Shown one piece after another: positions 12,152-23,514 of a DNA stretch of 64,000 nucleotides. A program made the position numbers and the translations under genes. Every line of letters begins with the position of its first letter. Position 1 is the first letter of the stretch. The notes beneath the pieces are model-generated. The model saw nothing but the letters and a program-made list of their open reading frames with translations, had not been told where the DNA came from and searched no databases. This DNA is from Gonocerus acuteangulatus (taxonomy: Eukaryota; Arthropoda; Insecta; Hemiptera; Coreidae): positions 52,728,490 to 52,792,489 of the forward strand of contig OX328125.1 in assembly GCA_946811695.1 (NCBI GenBank), in the 5' to 3' direction.

Positions 12152-14100
12152 TTTGTCTATACGTAGATGATCTCCTTATTTTTAAAAAATCACAGACACT
12201 GAGGGAGGCAGAAATGTCCATACAAAATTCTATTAATCACCTACAACAATGGAGTGACAAACATGGACTTATTCTATCAAGTGAAAAATCCCAGTGTATT
12301 CTGTTTACAAAGAAAAAACGCCAACCTATTCCACAAATAACACCCAATTCACACCCTATACCATACACCACGACACTTAAATTCCTTGGTCTGACGTTCG
12401 ATAAACAATTGACATGGATTCCTCATATAAAAAATACTGTCATAAAATGTAAAAACTCTATAAATTTATTAAGAGTCATTAGTTGCACAAAGTGGGGGGC
12501 AGAGCGGAAAACAATTCTCAAATTTTATCGAACGTTCACGAGATCCATTATAGATTACGGAAGTGTTGCCTACGCATCAGCCAGACCAAGCGCACTAAAC
12601 ATGTTAAACACTATCACAACACTGGCCTTCGCCTGCCTCTTGGAGCTTTCAGGAGTAGCCCTGTGGTTAGCCTGTATGCTGAGTCAGGCGAACCTCCTCT
12701 CGAGTACCGCCGTAAAATTCTCATAAGCTCTCAAATGCATAAATCCAGAGCCATGCGGGACTCCGAATGCCTTCATATGAGTATCCATAATCCATACTTT
12801 GACATGTTCAGAGCGAAACCCCAAGCAAAGAGACCTTTCAGTGTAAGATATAGAGAATTGGATAATATCTCAAAATTCGACGAAACACAGATTCTGGCTC
12901 GCAGTACAACCCCCTTCCCTCCTTGGTTATTGAACAATTATAATGTGGACATTACCCTTTCGAAATTTCCTAAATCAAGCCCAACATCTAAATTAATATA
13001 TAATGAACTGTTTATGGTTTTTGCCACACAAAACATTCATAAACTCTCTATCTTCACTGATGGGTCGAAATCCGATAAACGTGTGGGAGCAGCAGCTGTT
13101 ATAGAAGATGGAATAATAACTAAAAAACTACTGTAGTACGTTTACAGCTGAGCTCTACGGTATACTTATTGGCTTGGAAAACATACCGACTTCAGACCGA
13201 CGTGACATTGTTATTTACACGGATTCACTGAGCTCGCTTCAAGCACTACTAAACAAATACACATATCATCCTGTACTCTCACAAATACTTCAAAAAATAC
13301 ACTCTCAACAAAAACATGTAACATTGTACTGGTTACCTGGTCATGAAGGTCTAGGGAAAAATTCAATCGCAGACCCCCACGCAAAAAACGCTGCAGGACA
13401 GGCACAAATCGATTGTGGACCAATCACACATGAAGACATAAACAGAATTACAAAGAAATTTATTTCGGAATACTGGGAACACTCTTGGACGACTCTTACA
13501 GACAACAAACTACGGACTATAAAAAATACCGTCAAAGATTGGCCATCCAGTTATTGAGTCAATAGGAGGGACGAGGTGGTATTGGCTCGACTTAGGATTA
13601 CCCATCCAGCTATCGAGTCAGTAGGAGGGAGGAGGTTGTATTGGCTCAACTTAGGAGTCAAGACTTACTCACAAATACTTAATGACAAGACAAGACAAAC
13701 CACTCTGTGAAATATGTAATACTGAATTGACAATAAAGCATATACTTACAGACTGCATAAGAAGCAATGACTTAAGCATCCCTCACAAAATGTGTGAACT
13801 TCTCGCTGAAGGTAGCCAGTACATATACAGTATCTTAACATATCTACGAAATAGAGGATTACACGATCACATATGAACACCTAGAAGATTCGTTAACGAA
13901 ATCACATTTTTATCCCATGAATAAGTGCATTTTTATTATGACTTAAAGTTAAAGCTCTAATCATTTTTAAGCCTTTAATATATTTTATTTAAATCCATAC
14001 ATCCTGGATTCATAATAATATATTAACTTATAATCAATTCCTGATCTCTTAGAAGACTTAACTCAGTATGTTTATCGTATAAAATACGAAACACAATAAA
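12152..14100 (+). pseudogene. 5'-truncated I/Nimb-like LINE relic
   Basis: Homology begins in RT motif C (C-L-Y-V-D-D-L-L-I-F at about 12154) and continues through LKFLGLTFD, the RNase H motifs FTDGSK (13055), YTDSLSSLQALL, WLPGHEGLGKN, and the C-terminal C-x2-C...HILTDC. The reading frame changes near 12610 and near 13133, a stop follows at 13555, and a 59-bp duplication adds another shift. The 3' UTR runs to AATAAATAATA. Likely 12-bp target duplications TAATATATATTT flank it (12140-12151, 14101-14112). Related to the intact ORF at 60827-64000. Confidence 0.85.
13543..13656 (+). repeat. 59-bp tandem duplication within the LINE relic
   Basis: CCATCCAG...GGAGGGA...TTGGCTC.ACTTAGGA occurs at 13543 and 13602. 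The unit length is not a multiple of three and breaks the frame; the unit covers the conserved RRDEVVLARLRI segment. Confidence 0.85.
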
Positions 14101-14114
14101 TAATATATATTTCT

Positions 14115-14555
14115 GTTTTTACTGCCCTCAAGCATGAGATCTAAATTTTGTTTCCCCTAAAGTCACAAAAATATACTACAAGCTTTGATATTCGGTTTGA
14201 GAGGTATTACACAATTTCCCCGTATAGTGAAGAGAAACTCAATAAACGGAAGAATACCTATAAAATACCAGAAAACAGAGTAAAAAGATTACTAAGAAAT
14301 AGAGCTATAGTGATTACTAGCCGAATACCCATGCTTCCACACGGCAGATAAGTAATTATTTTATTGCGTTAAATAATGTATCAGCAAAATTAATGCTACT
14401 ACGTAATTTGTTGCAGTTTATTATAGCATGGTCCCCGCCATACTATATGTTATACATCAATTGATAAGTAAACAAAGTATAATGTTTCTTAACAGAGGGG
14501 GCTCTGGACTTGTGTCAAGAAAGAGATAATCTAGAGATAATCCGTTATCTATAGG
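14115..14555. other. Unassigned stretch
   Basis: A 67-codon frame at 14148-14351 has no recognisable domain. Nothing else seen. Confidence 0.3.
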
Positions 14556-14560
14556 TGCCA

Positions 14561-14801
14561 GTATGGGCGAATATAAGGGCTTGCTGAGGGGTCCGCAGCC
14601 CCCCCCCACGGAAATTTTGATTTGATGGTAAAAATGTGTCTTAAAACCCTTAAAAATAAATTAAATAAGATCATTTCATTTTAGTTGTAATAGCGGTTTA
14701 TTTGCCTAAAACAATTCCAAGTTCTAAATTGTTAGTATTCAATACCCCGGAAATGGTCCCAGACCCCCCACAAAATTATTTCGTACATACGCCCATGGTT
14801 A
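14561..14801. mobile_element. G-rich MITE, TIR TGGGCGTATATA
   Basis: ATGGGCGAATATAAGGGC at 14562 and CATACGCCCATGG at about 14787-14800 are inverted ends. The interior shares the CCCTTAAAAATAAATTAAAT block with the element at 6.9-7.09 kb. No coding capacity. Confidence 0.7.
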
Positions 14802-15149
14802 CTGGTAACAGCAGCATAACCAATACAGGATACATTTTGATGCCAATAATAAATGTACGTTACGATTTAAAAATTTATGTTTCTCGCATGTAATTTGAAA
14901 ACACCCATTATATTTGCGAGCATGACCAAGAGGTGTTCTGACTGGGGATGCTGATGGGTGAGGAGGCTGTGCAATGGTTCGGGATATTATTACTTACGAT
15001 GGACCATCACCAGGTATAGCGAAAACTGTATGGGGGACAAGTTGAAAATAACAGCAATTAAAAGGTGATTTTGTCCCTCATAGCTTAAACTCTATAAGGG
15101 ACAGTTTCTTTCTACGACTGCCATCATAGTTGAAATTAACCTCAATGAT

Positions 15150-15308
15150 TTTTTTATTTTAATATTATTAACTATGAATTTTTGGGCGGGTTATCTATAG
15201 GTTACCACCCTTTTCTAGCCAGGATAGGGCTGATGCCTTTTCTTTTTTCTAAAGAAAAACCACCACCCCATAGTGGGAATCGTACCCACGACCTTGGCAC
15301 GGAGTGTT
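15150..15308 (-). mobile_element. tRNA-headed SINE (type B)
   Basis: Minus strand: B-box-like GGGTACGATTCCC, TGGTGGTTTTTCTTTAG body, GGGTGGTAACCTATAGATAAC core. Imperfect repeats around AACCTC.AT flank it and may be its target duplication. Tail truncated compared with 2054-2260. Confidence 0.75.
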
Positions 15309-15319
15309 AATAACCTCCA

Positions 15320-16190
15320 TTAAAAATAATGCTATGAAATAGATAGATAACAATGACTGCTGTTTTTTTATCGTCCTAGCAACACACGCTGGCTAGGCTT
15401 GCCTGCTCTAACCAACCAAAACTTCAAACCCCTCTAAAAATACTTAAAAATTCGAATATCAAAAAATTCAAATTTTTCTGTCGAGTCGTTTGGGCTGGGG
15501 GATGATAGGCCAGTGAGTCAGTGGTATTTGACAAATATATAGTAGATATTTATATGTAACAGGACAGCAGCTTCATGTTCTCCTCTTCAAATTTTCATGA
15601 ATTGTACCTACTAGATACTACTGTAGAGTCTAATTATGGAGTTCTTGTTTTAAGGGCAAAACAATGAATTTTTTTATGTTCTTTTTGGTCCAGCGAATAT
15701 ATACGAAATTAATAGTTTTGTTTATTTAGAAAACATGAGAACGTTTACTTACTCAACATGTTACAAAGAACGTATATAGTTAGCAGCATTACTTACTTGA
15801 CATGTAAAAAAACTCATTATTCTTTTCACTGCAGATTGGTTAGTAAAAGCTTTCTAAATAAATGTATTTAAATGTAAATAAAAAATAAATAAAAATAAAA
15901 AATACTTACACGTGCCAAATTTAGAATATCTTTAATATCTTTTCCAGAGATTTTCGAATTGTTAGAAATCAACAATTCCAGGGCCTAGGTAGAGCCTAGA
16001 GCTTTATATTTTTGGCAGCGATTGACTATTATAACTGATCGTCTATTTCCACACTGGATTTTCCTGCATTCCGGAGTCTCATTTGTTAATGTTTATGAGA
16101 AGATAGCAAGACAACCGCTATATATATATATATATATTTATATATACGAATTTTTTATTAATTAAATATTTATGTCCACTTATTCATAGT
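15320..16190. other. Unassigned stretch with a short TA array
   Basis: Contains a short (TA)n run at about 16120-16146; no gene recognised. Confidence 0.35.
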
Positions 16191-16195
16191 ATACA

Positions 16196-16333
16196 CGGAT
16201 TTATTTGGACGGTTATCTACAGGTTACTAACCTTTTCTAGACAGGATAGAAGTAATGACTTTTATTGTTTATAAAGATAAACCATTATCCCTAGAGGGAA
16301 TCGAACCCACGGCATTAGGCACTGGGTGCTTAA
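16196..16333 (-). mobile_element. Diverged type B SINE
   Basis: Minus strand: GGGTTCGATTCCC B-box-like sequence, body and AACCTGTAGATAAC core as in other type B copies, with more substitutions and a shortened tail. Confidence 0.65.
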
Positions 16334-16700
16334 GGTGGCCGTACACGTTCAGTTCAAATCTCAAGGCAGAGACTGCAGAGTTTGGCCCCAAGGATTGGAC
16401 TTAACGGGTCTAACACGCACACAAGTTTAAAAACCTCAAGGCAGGGACTGTACAGTCCAGTTATAGTAGATCCACTGAATGTGAAGCAAATATCCTCGGG
16501 TCCACACATATCAGGCCTGGGCCTACACAGTCCCAGCTTCATTGTTCTGTACAGTTAATCTATTGGTGTTTTCATTCTACTTCGATGGCCTGTACTCTTG
16601 CCACAAGGATGTCTCCTTCAAGGTGGGGAATACCTCAAAATTTGGACTCCGCAGTCTAAATCTTGATATATTCCACGTCGTTTATGGGCACCCTTACGCT
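16331..16700. mobile_element. MITE-like inverted-repeat element, end TTAAGGTGGCCGTACACG
   Basis: The left end (16331, TTAAGGTGGCCGTACACG) has a decayed inverse near 16675-16698. The interior has paired AGACTGCAGAG/GGACTGTACAG blocks. A second copy lies at 53355-53521 in the opposite orientation, ending CGTGTATGGCCACCTTA. Both borders carry TTAA-like sequence. Confidence 0.5.
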
Positions 16701-16704
16701 TTAG

Positions 16705-17645
16705 CACTCAAGGCCTACGGGCTACCTGAATCATTTTTTATAAAACATTTTTTGCCTTCTGAGATTTATTCTTTTACATACAGCAGGTATTTTAGTAAAT
16801 AATAGGTTCTGTTATGTTACTCAGCGCAATCATTTACTGGCATTTCAAAAAAGGAAGACTTTTAATCATTCCCAAATAGGACTTATAAGGAAATTTAGGA
16901 ATAAAAAGCATGGATGCCGACAAAGAGGAAGAGTAAGGATATATTGCTACCAATGTGGAAGGTTAGGTCAAAGGACTTGGTTAGGTGGAGCCCACGTTCC
17001 GTTACAAGATCCTTTGTACCCTTCTCGCTCAACTCCACTCCGATGTAACAACCTCTCTTTAGAACGACAAAGCTTGTCAGCCTAAATCCAATATTCTCTC
17101 TCATATTTGACTTAGACCTCATCAAACATCCTTGCTTTTAGACAGCTGCTTAATACAACTTTGCTTAACCAGCCGTTACGCGCTCTTCTACACAAAATGG
17201 AAAAAAAAATCCGATTCGCTGGAACTACGTCATGCTATCAGTTTCAATATTTTCCCTACCCGTGACGTGGTTTAAATTGCTCAGAATTAAGAACATAAAT
17301 AATATTTTTGTTACTAAGAGAAAATATATACTATTGATATTTTTTCATTTAGAGGAGATCGATCGTTCACCGAGGGGATTAACCAGTGCGGAAGTAAGAG
17401 TCGGAATAATCAGTTTTTAGAGCCAATGTTTCTGTTTGAGCTACTTATCGTTAATACGCAAAAATTCATAATTTATTTCGTGAATTTTGTATTCGCAAAT
17501 TATAATGAGAATAAATTCAATTGATATTTTGTGTATATTCGTAGTTTTTGTGAATATGTACAATTTTTTCCTGTGAATGAATTTGTATTTACAGGAAAAT
17601 TTGTAAATGAAATTGTATTGTACAAAGGTAATATTTCTTAAATGA
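16705..17645. other. Unassigned stretch
   Basis: The segment 17195-17240 (TCCGATTCGCTGGAACTACG TCATG) is a fragment of the 3' end of the 2-kb dispersed repeat, minus strand. Nothing else recognised. Confidence 0.35.
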
Positions 17646-17654
17646 CACTATTTA

Positions 17655-18561
17655 AACCCTCATTACTAGCATTTTTTTTCTTTGACTTTCCAGTAGTTGC
17701 GCCCACCGTTGGAACACGGGCGGTCGCGCGGCGAACTTAGTGCGCCATCGTATTTATTTTCGTATTATTGTATTTTAAACGTCTATTTATTTATTTTTTG
17801 CTTTACTATTATATTATTTATTGTAGTTAAGTCATTATTGAAGACAGATGTATAATTGGTAGTGTAAATAAGCTAATTTTATTTTTCAAAACAAATTTAT
17901 TGCTTACATAACTTCATTTATTTTTAAAAAAATATTTAATTTACAATAAGACTGAAAACTGTAATGTGTATATGTTTGGAACACGCTTTAAAAAACAATT
18001 TAACATTAAAAAATATGTATATAAAAGTAGAACTATACATGGTAATTTAATGCTAAGAATGTAATTCTTACGATCTATTCAAACCAATCTAATAAAATCT
18101 ATTCAGACAAATCCTTTTATTGGATTTACGCAAATTGGCTCAAGCTTTACATGTATTAAACGTTATTTTGGTGGTTATGCACAAACATGACATTGCCCTT
18201 CCTTTTCTTCGCAGGTGGTTTTTCCATGGTTGCTTCTTGACTCCTTGGGAATTTTCTTAACAAAAATTGTTTCTTATCGGGACGAAGTGACGGACTGCTT
18301 GCATTGGACTGCAAATGTTAATTCGTGAGCTGAAATGCAAGATTCAAGCATTGATCGTGTGCCATCAAACTCTTTGAACGGTTTGCAAGCTAGAACTGAG
18401 GAATGCGTGAAAGGGTAGAACACCACTCGTAACAGTAGGCTTGGTAGGGGTTTTCCTTGGCATACCTGAGGTTTGTGGGCCGTAGGATTTCCCAGCAATT
18501 TTTTTGCTATACGAAATGTTTGCTATGGCGCACTCAGTGCGCCAGCGCGACTGCTGGAGGG
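17655..18561. mobile_element. Possible piggyBac-like non-autonomous element
   Basis: The right end reads outward from TTAA (18562-18565) as CCCTCCAGCAGTCGCGC then ACTGAGTGCGCCAT; the left has TTAA then ACCCTC, and CAGTAGTTGCGCC...ACTTAGTGCGCCAT about 35-90 bp in. The TTAA borders and inverted GC-rich sub-ends suggest piggyBac-type mobility. The left end appears to have acquired extra sequence. No transposase domain was recognised inside. Confidence 0.4.
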
Positions 18562-19025
18562 TTAATATAACATTTTATTGAAAATAAATTATATTCTTGC
18601 GGAAAAAGCTGACAAGTAAATATGACCAGCTTTTTTACGTTCTAACTACGATGTGACTAAGTTAAAGCAGCGGTAGCTTGAGAATTTCGCATCGTTACAT
18701 TAATTTATACAAATTCCACATTTTAGTTTGTTTACTATTCCAAGAGTTCGTTAAAATTCAGAAGTTTCACAAGGCAAGCTACAGTGTTTTGAAGGGAAAA
18801 GTTTTAAGCTAATTTGGACTTGTTTATTATGCTGATTGCCGAGGCGAAGACCCAGAAAGAGATGTTTACTATTAACCAGTTCGTTGTAATCCGACTAGCC
18901 CTTCGAGTGGTAGAGAGCATTTTTATTTGACTACCTACAACTTGAACTATTTGACTAGAGAATAAAAAGTTGTCGACAAATTGAAACACTATTGTGAAAT
19001 GTTCAAGGTATTTTAAATCCTGGCC

Positions 19026-19325
19026 GTGAGTGTTAAGGTGTGAGAACTTAACGCTCACTGCCAAAGGTCGTGGATTCGATACCCACTATGGGGTGGTGGC
19101 TTTTCTTTAGAAAAAGGAAAAGGCATCATCCCTATCCTGGCTAGAAAAGGATGGTAACCTATAGATAACCCGTCCTAAAAATCTTAGTCAATAATAATGG
19201 ACGCTACAAATATAAATAACAAAAAAATATTAAGACAACGTTTCGGTCTAAATTCTAGATCATCATCAGGACTATAACTCCTAATAAGTTAATAATAATG
19301 GACGTTAAAATTTAATTAATCAAGC
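19026..19325 (+). mobile_element. Type B SINE interrupted by an 87-bp insertion
   Basis: tRNA-like head with GTGGATTCGATACCC at about 19065, body GGTGGCTTTTCTTTAG, core GATGGTAACCTATAGATAAC, and tail. Between two copies of AATAATAATGGACG (19190-19203, 19291-19304) is an 87-bp insertion holding a hammerhead-like motif; after it the normal tail GTTAAAATTTAATTAAT resumes. Confidence 0.75.
19204..19290 (-). mobile_element. Minimal 87-bp hammerhead-bearing insertion
   Basis: Flanked by a 14-bp direct duplication of SINE tail sequence. On the minus strand 19269-19236 reads CTGATGA, T, stem II GATCTA...TAGACC (one mismatch), GAAAC, GTT; stem I can pair GTC before the box with GTC-like sequence after it (three of four pairs). 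No ORF. Probably a severely 5'-truncated copy of a hammerhead-carrying retroelement. A relative is at 37111-37145. Confidence 0.6.
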
Positions 19326-19356
19326 TAAATTAAGAGATTATAATTGTGTTATTTTT

Positions 19357-19507
19357 AGCGCGTTTAAACCCTCTAATTTGAAAATTACGAAGTGCCGAGT
19401 AGAATATTTCACGTTTCAGAACCTATAGAAAATAACGGTGGTGCAAATTTGTGTATGTGTGTGTCTGTTTGAACGGTTCCCGGAATGGCACACCGGGTAA
19501 CAGCTAG
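19357..19507 (+). mobile_element. Helitron 3' end
   Basis: Ends with a hairpin CCCGG-aatggcaca-CCGGG, six bases, then CTAG followed by T (19504-19508), the expected Helitron 3' terminus and insertion context. The last bases GGGTAACAGCTAG match those of the complete Helitrons at 42114-42992 and 55948-56756. Upstream (AAGTGCCGAGTAG...TTTCACGTTTCAG) resembles the start region of the 2-kb dispersed repeat. Confidence 0.6.
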
Positions 19508-19509
19508 TA

Positions 19510-20900
19510 TAGATATAGATATATATAGACACAGCTTTTCCTTCGGAATCGAACCATACTTTAAATGAACTTTTTTGTTGGAAATGATGTCTAAAATCAC
19601 CTTCTAGAGTTTGGCTTCTTAGACCTGAATCACCCTGTATATTTCCGTATTTTATATTCCCAATATAAGAACGAAAAATAGAAATATGCATGTACATTTC
19701 ATATCCTTTTCCTTTTAATTACATTTCCCTTGTTCTTAGCTTTTTCTCATCCAACTCAACTAAATTATTGTTTTTGATTGAAGGCTGTGGTTAGGAGAAA
19801 TGAAAGCGGTGTTCTACAACTTCAGAGTTGTTACTTTTAATTAACTTGTACTTTTAGACGCCACGTCTTCATTTCTTCTGCTTCAATTTTCATTTTTAAT
19901 GTCTGTATACGATCAAAGACTTAACTATCAAAGGTTAATGCATTCTATAATTTTTCATTTATTTAATTTCTTTACGCATGAATAAATATAAGTTTAATAT
20001 TTTCAATATAAGTTCTTTTTTGTATTACAATTTACTTAACTTAATTAGTGCTGAAAATATAAATAAACTGATGTATATATTACAATTTCTAGTTCTATGC
20101 ATTGTTAGTTATGAATTCACCTGTCCAGGCGACGGATTTATTACTTATTCTGGTTTTTGGAACGATAAGAATTATTCATTATGTGTCTAGCACTAAAAAA
20201 AAAACACGTACAGGAATTTTTAAGCTGTCCTCTCGAGCATCGAGTAGAAAATACAGGCAAGAACAAGAGGTTATATTTTTACCTTTCAAGGAAACCAGAT
20301 CGTATAGATAGAAAGTTAAATCACCAAAATATACGTTACTTTATGCGGTGTATTCAATATAAGAAACCGAAGGAAGGTAATTTATTTGAACAAAACATAC
20401 TGTTCTCAATAAACACTAAAAAAAAAAAAGAAATAAAATAAAGATAAGATGTCAAACAACGAAATAATCACATAATTAAACATAACAAATACTTTAGATA
20501 AAACACGGTGGTGACGATATTATTAAAATAAATGGCGTCTAAGAAATGTTTAAAAGAAAATTTTAAGACCAAATCAATAAATAATTGACTACATTAATTA
20601 TTGCAGCAGCGATTGAACTCACAACATCGATCTTTTTTTTAAAAAATACCCTTCGAAACTAACAAAAAATCTTAAATCGTTATAAGTAAGAGTAGTAGAA
20701 TTAATTAAGTAGATTGCAGCAGTAAACTCGTCGTCGGTGATTCAGAACGGAATAAAAAGTCTGGGCACATAAAAATCAAACGTTTTGAAACAACATTATC
20801 ATACTTCGCGCGGTCTTAGAGGATCCGTCCTTGAATGAAAACCCATAAATAAATACTTAAATGTGGCTGAAAGTCAGTTATAAAAACAAACGGTAATTTC
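19510..20900. other. Unassigned AT-rich stretch
   Basis: Overlapping short frames around 19978-20441 have no recognised domain. No mobile element identified. Confidence 0.35.
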
Positions 20901-20919
20901 TGCTTCAAATCCCTTATTC

Positions 20920-21140
20920 GTTGTAAACTCTAGAGCACCCATCATTCACCAACATTCAGCTCAGGTTACTATAAAATGGGTCCCGGGTAACAGAGGAATA
21001 ACAGGGAACGAAATTTCCGACGCCTTGGCTTAAGCATTCACCTCTTTCTTAGAATCCCATCTCCAACACTATCTGACTTTATAAGGTTGGTAAGAATGAA
21101 TGTCGCTGAAGAATGGCAGCTCTTATACTCGGAAAGTCTC
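20920..21140 (+). pseudogene. LINE RNase H domain remnant
   Basis: From 20974 the translation K-W-V-P-G-N-R-G-I-T-G-N-E-I-S-D-A-L-A ends in TAA; this is the C-terminal RNase H signature (WxPGH.G..GNE.AD.LA) with His replaced by Asn. After a frame change, LSDFIRLVRMNVAEEWQ follows, matching the usual segment downstream. It is a different LINE lineage from the one at 12-14 kb. Confidence 0.65.
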
Positions 21141-21144
21141 AAGC

Positions 21145-21605
21145 TTTTCGGGCAGTGCCTAAAAATTTTCATGAGTGTGTAAGTCGATTAAATTCCCATT
21201 TTCCATCGCCTATATCTCAGAAAAGCATCAATGTAGAATTATGAAACTTTCCAATTTTACTCACATCTATTAGTATAACACCTGTGTAAAATGTTATAAG
21301 TTTATCTTTAAGTAGTTCAAAGTTATAAGAGGGTAAAAATACCTGGTGTAATACAAACACAGTTTGCATAGGCCGGAACTTGGCCTGATGCAGCACTACC
21401 ACGCGCCTAGATAGACAGCCCCTGAGGCTAAATCTTCCACTATCCCTCGCTGAGTCAATATTGGCTGAGTATTGGCGTGAAAGATGTTGAGCAGTGAATA
21501 AAGGATTTGGAGCAGAAATTACTGACCTCCTGGAAACATTTATTACTGAATGTGACCTTCCGCCACATTTAAGAAATTCAGTAATAGCAAAGGTCACAGT
21601 AATCA
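21145..21605. other. Unassigned stretch
   Basis: A 129-codon minus-strand frame (21217-21606) has no recognisable domain and partly depends on non-ATG starts. Confidence 0.3.
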
Positions 21606-21609
21606 TATA

Positions 21610-21863
21610 AGTAAAGATGGAATGGTTGGGATTCGGCTAAATAAACCTCAATATGATTTTGTTTTAAAAAATCTATATTTCGGACGTTTCGGCTACTCAT
21701 TGGTAGCCTTCGTCAGCTAAAATGACAAAAGGCTACCAATGAGTAGCCGAAACGTCCGAAATATAGATTTTTTAAAACAAAATCATATTGAGGTTTATTT
21801 AGCCGAATCCCAACCATTCCATCTTTACTTATCACCTCGACGGCTAACTATCTAATCATCATG
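21610..21863. mobile_element. Foldback hammerhead element (family B), short copy
   Basis: Nearly perfect ~100-bp arms (AAGTAAAGATGGAATGG at 21609 onward; inverse ending near 21832) with almost no loop, followed by a ~30-nt single-copy end (CGACGGCTAACTATC TAATCATC). Perfect 12-bp target duplication AGTAATCATATA at 21598-21609 and 21864-21875. The left arm has an intact minus-strand hammerhead core (21683-21716); the right arm lost its CTGACGA box in the central deletion. Confidence 0.8.
21683..21716 (-). ncRNA. Hammerhead-ribozyme-like motif (family B)
   Basis: Minus strand: CTGACGA, extra A, stem II GGCTAC-CAATGA-GTAGCC (6 bp perfect), GAAAC, GTC. Stem I can form between TTTTAG before the box and C.AAA after the cleavage triplet. 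Confidence 0.65.
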
Positions 21864-21879
21864 AGTAATCATATATAAA

Positions 21880-23465
21880 TAGTTACCTTCCTAACAAATA
21901 AATATGGCTCCCTTCCTAACTATATACTCCAGATGAAATCCCCGGAACTATATACCAACACCATCTCTGAATATTTCACATTGCTTGCTAAAAACAGAGC
22001 TTAAACCTGACTGATGATTCATTTAACATACCCTGTCAGCGAGGAACTTTACAAATTTAAACTTTCACATGAACTAGCAACTCCACAAGCCATTTCCTGC
22101 TCCATCGCCTCTCCTAAAGTGCTCTCTGTGCCTGACCTATTTCACACTTCTAAACTCATCTCATAACATTAATAGGTTTCTATTAACACCTTAAAGCCTA
22201 AATAATTCCTACTGATGGTATATTACTTGTGCGATGTGTCGCCTCGAAATCTAAAATATTTAGTTATTGGATTTGGACAATACACATCTGTTTTGAATTG
22301 GATGTTCTTTCAGAACACCTAAAATAGAAATAATTGAGGTATACGAAAATGGAAAAATTACTGCATCATTCTTTTCTTTATCAGTTTTTGACAAATTACG
22401 TTGTTTTGTTTTTTACATCTTTAGGTCATAACTCCGAAAATATACACGCTAAACATGTTAAAGATTCGTAATATCACTTTTTCGCTGCTTTTCAAAACAA
22501 CAACTTGTATGAAAAAAAAGATATTTTGTATATAATTTCTTTTGGCCCCTTAAAATGCATTAACGACCTTCATATCCCAGAAGGAAAATGGTGATTATAT
22601 AATAAAATAAACTGCCAAATTTCGTTTAAATCGGTTTGATAGTTCTTGGTTGATACATTTTGAAATAGATCAGGAAAAAAGGTGAGAAGTATTAGTGAGC
22701 AAAAATATTTTTACAATAGTTGCAAAATTGAGGAGAAATTCCTTATATATTTGAAGTTAGATTAAAAAAAACTAAGGCATTCAAGCTTTCAAAAACATTG
22801 TACAGATTTAAAACAGGCTTTAGAGACTTTTGGTAATTCATTAACAATGTTTTCGCTTATAAAACAATTGAATGTCCCCTCGAATTTGCAACCATTTCAA
22901 CACGCTTCATAGTTTCTTTGCCACGATGTACAAATCAAAGGCAGAGAAAATAAAATCGTTCTCTTTGCAGCACGGAACTAGGAAAAAGTTTTAAACTTTA
23001 AAGAAATAAATAATATGGACTTAAAATATAGAGAAAAAGAAATCTTGAAAGCCCTAAAAATACCAGATTACTCCGAAACCCGAAGGGGCGAAGGGGAAAC
23101 AATTTTATCAGTGGAATAAATACTTAAGTTAATGTTTTTATTCCCTCAGAATGTTTATAAAAACGATTTTCTTCACATGAAAAAATTCTGCCCTAGTGTA
23201 AGATTGCTCAGAGAACATAAGCGCCGCTTTACAAAATTTTAAAAAAATAAAGGAGATGAAATATAACAAACTAATCCTACCAGAAGCTTTTAAAGTAATT
23301 TATAATAGATTTGTTTTCTAGATCTGTTTGTTTTTATGTATATTTTACTGGCATTTCTTTTTTTTTTTTTAATCCTTTAATAGAATGATCCCATTTTGGG
23401 AACAGTATATGAAAATAGCGCAAATTAACAGAATTTTCTTCTTTACGAATGTTGAAAAAAATAAA
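21880..23465. other. Unassigned AT-rich stretch
   Basis: No gene. The segment near 22540-22680 (AATCGGTTTGATAGTTCTTG) resembles the receptor-like 'AAATCGGT' phrases of Helitron/2-kb repeats but I could not define an element. Confidence 0.3.
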
Positions 23466-23470
23466 CATTT

Positions 23471-23514
23471 ATCACTATAATTAGGTTAAATATATTTAAC
23501 CTAATTATAGTGAT
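23471..23514. repeat. Perfect 44-bp palindrome
   Basis: ATCACTATAATTAGGTTAAA TA and its exact inverse meet with no spacer at 23492/23493. Confidence 0.95.
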
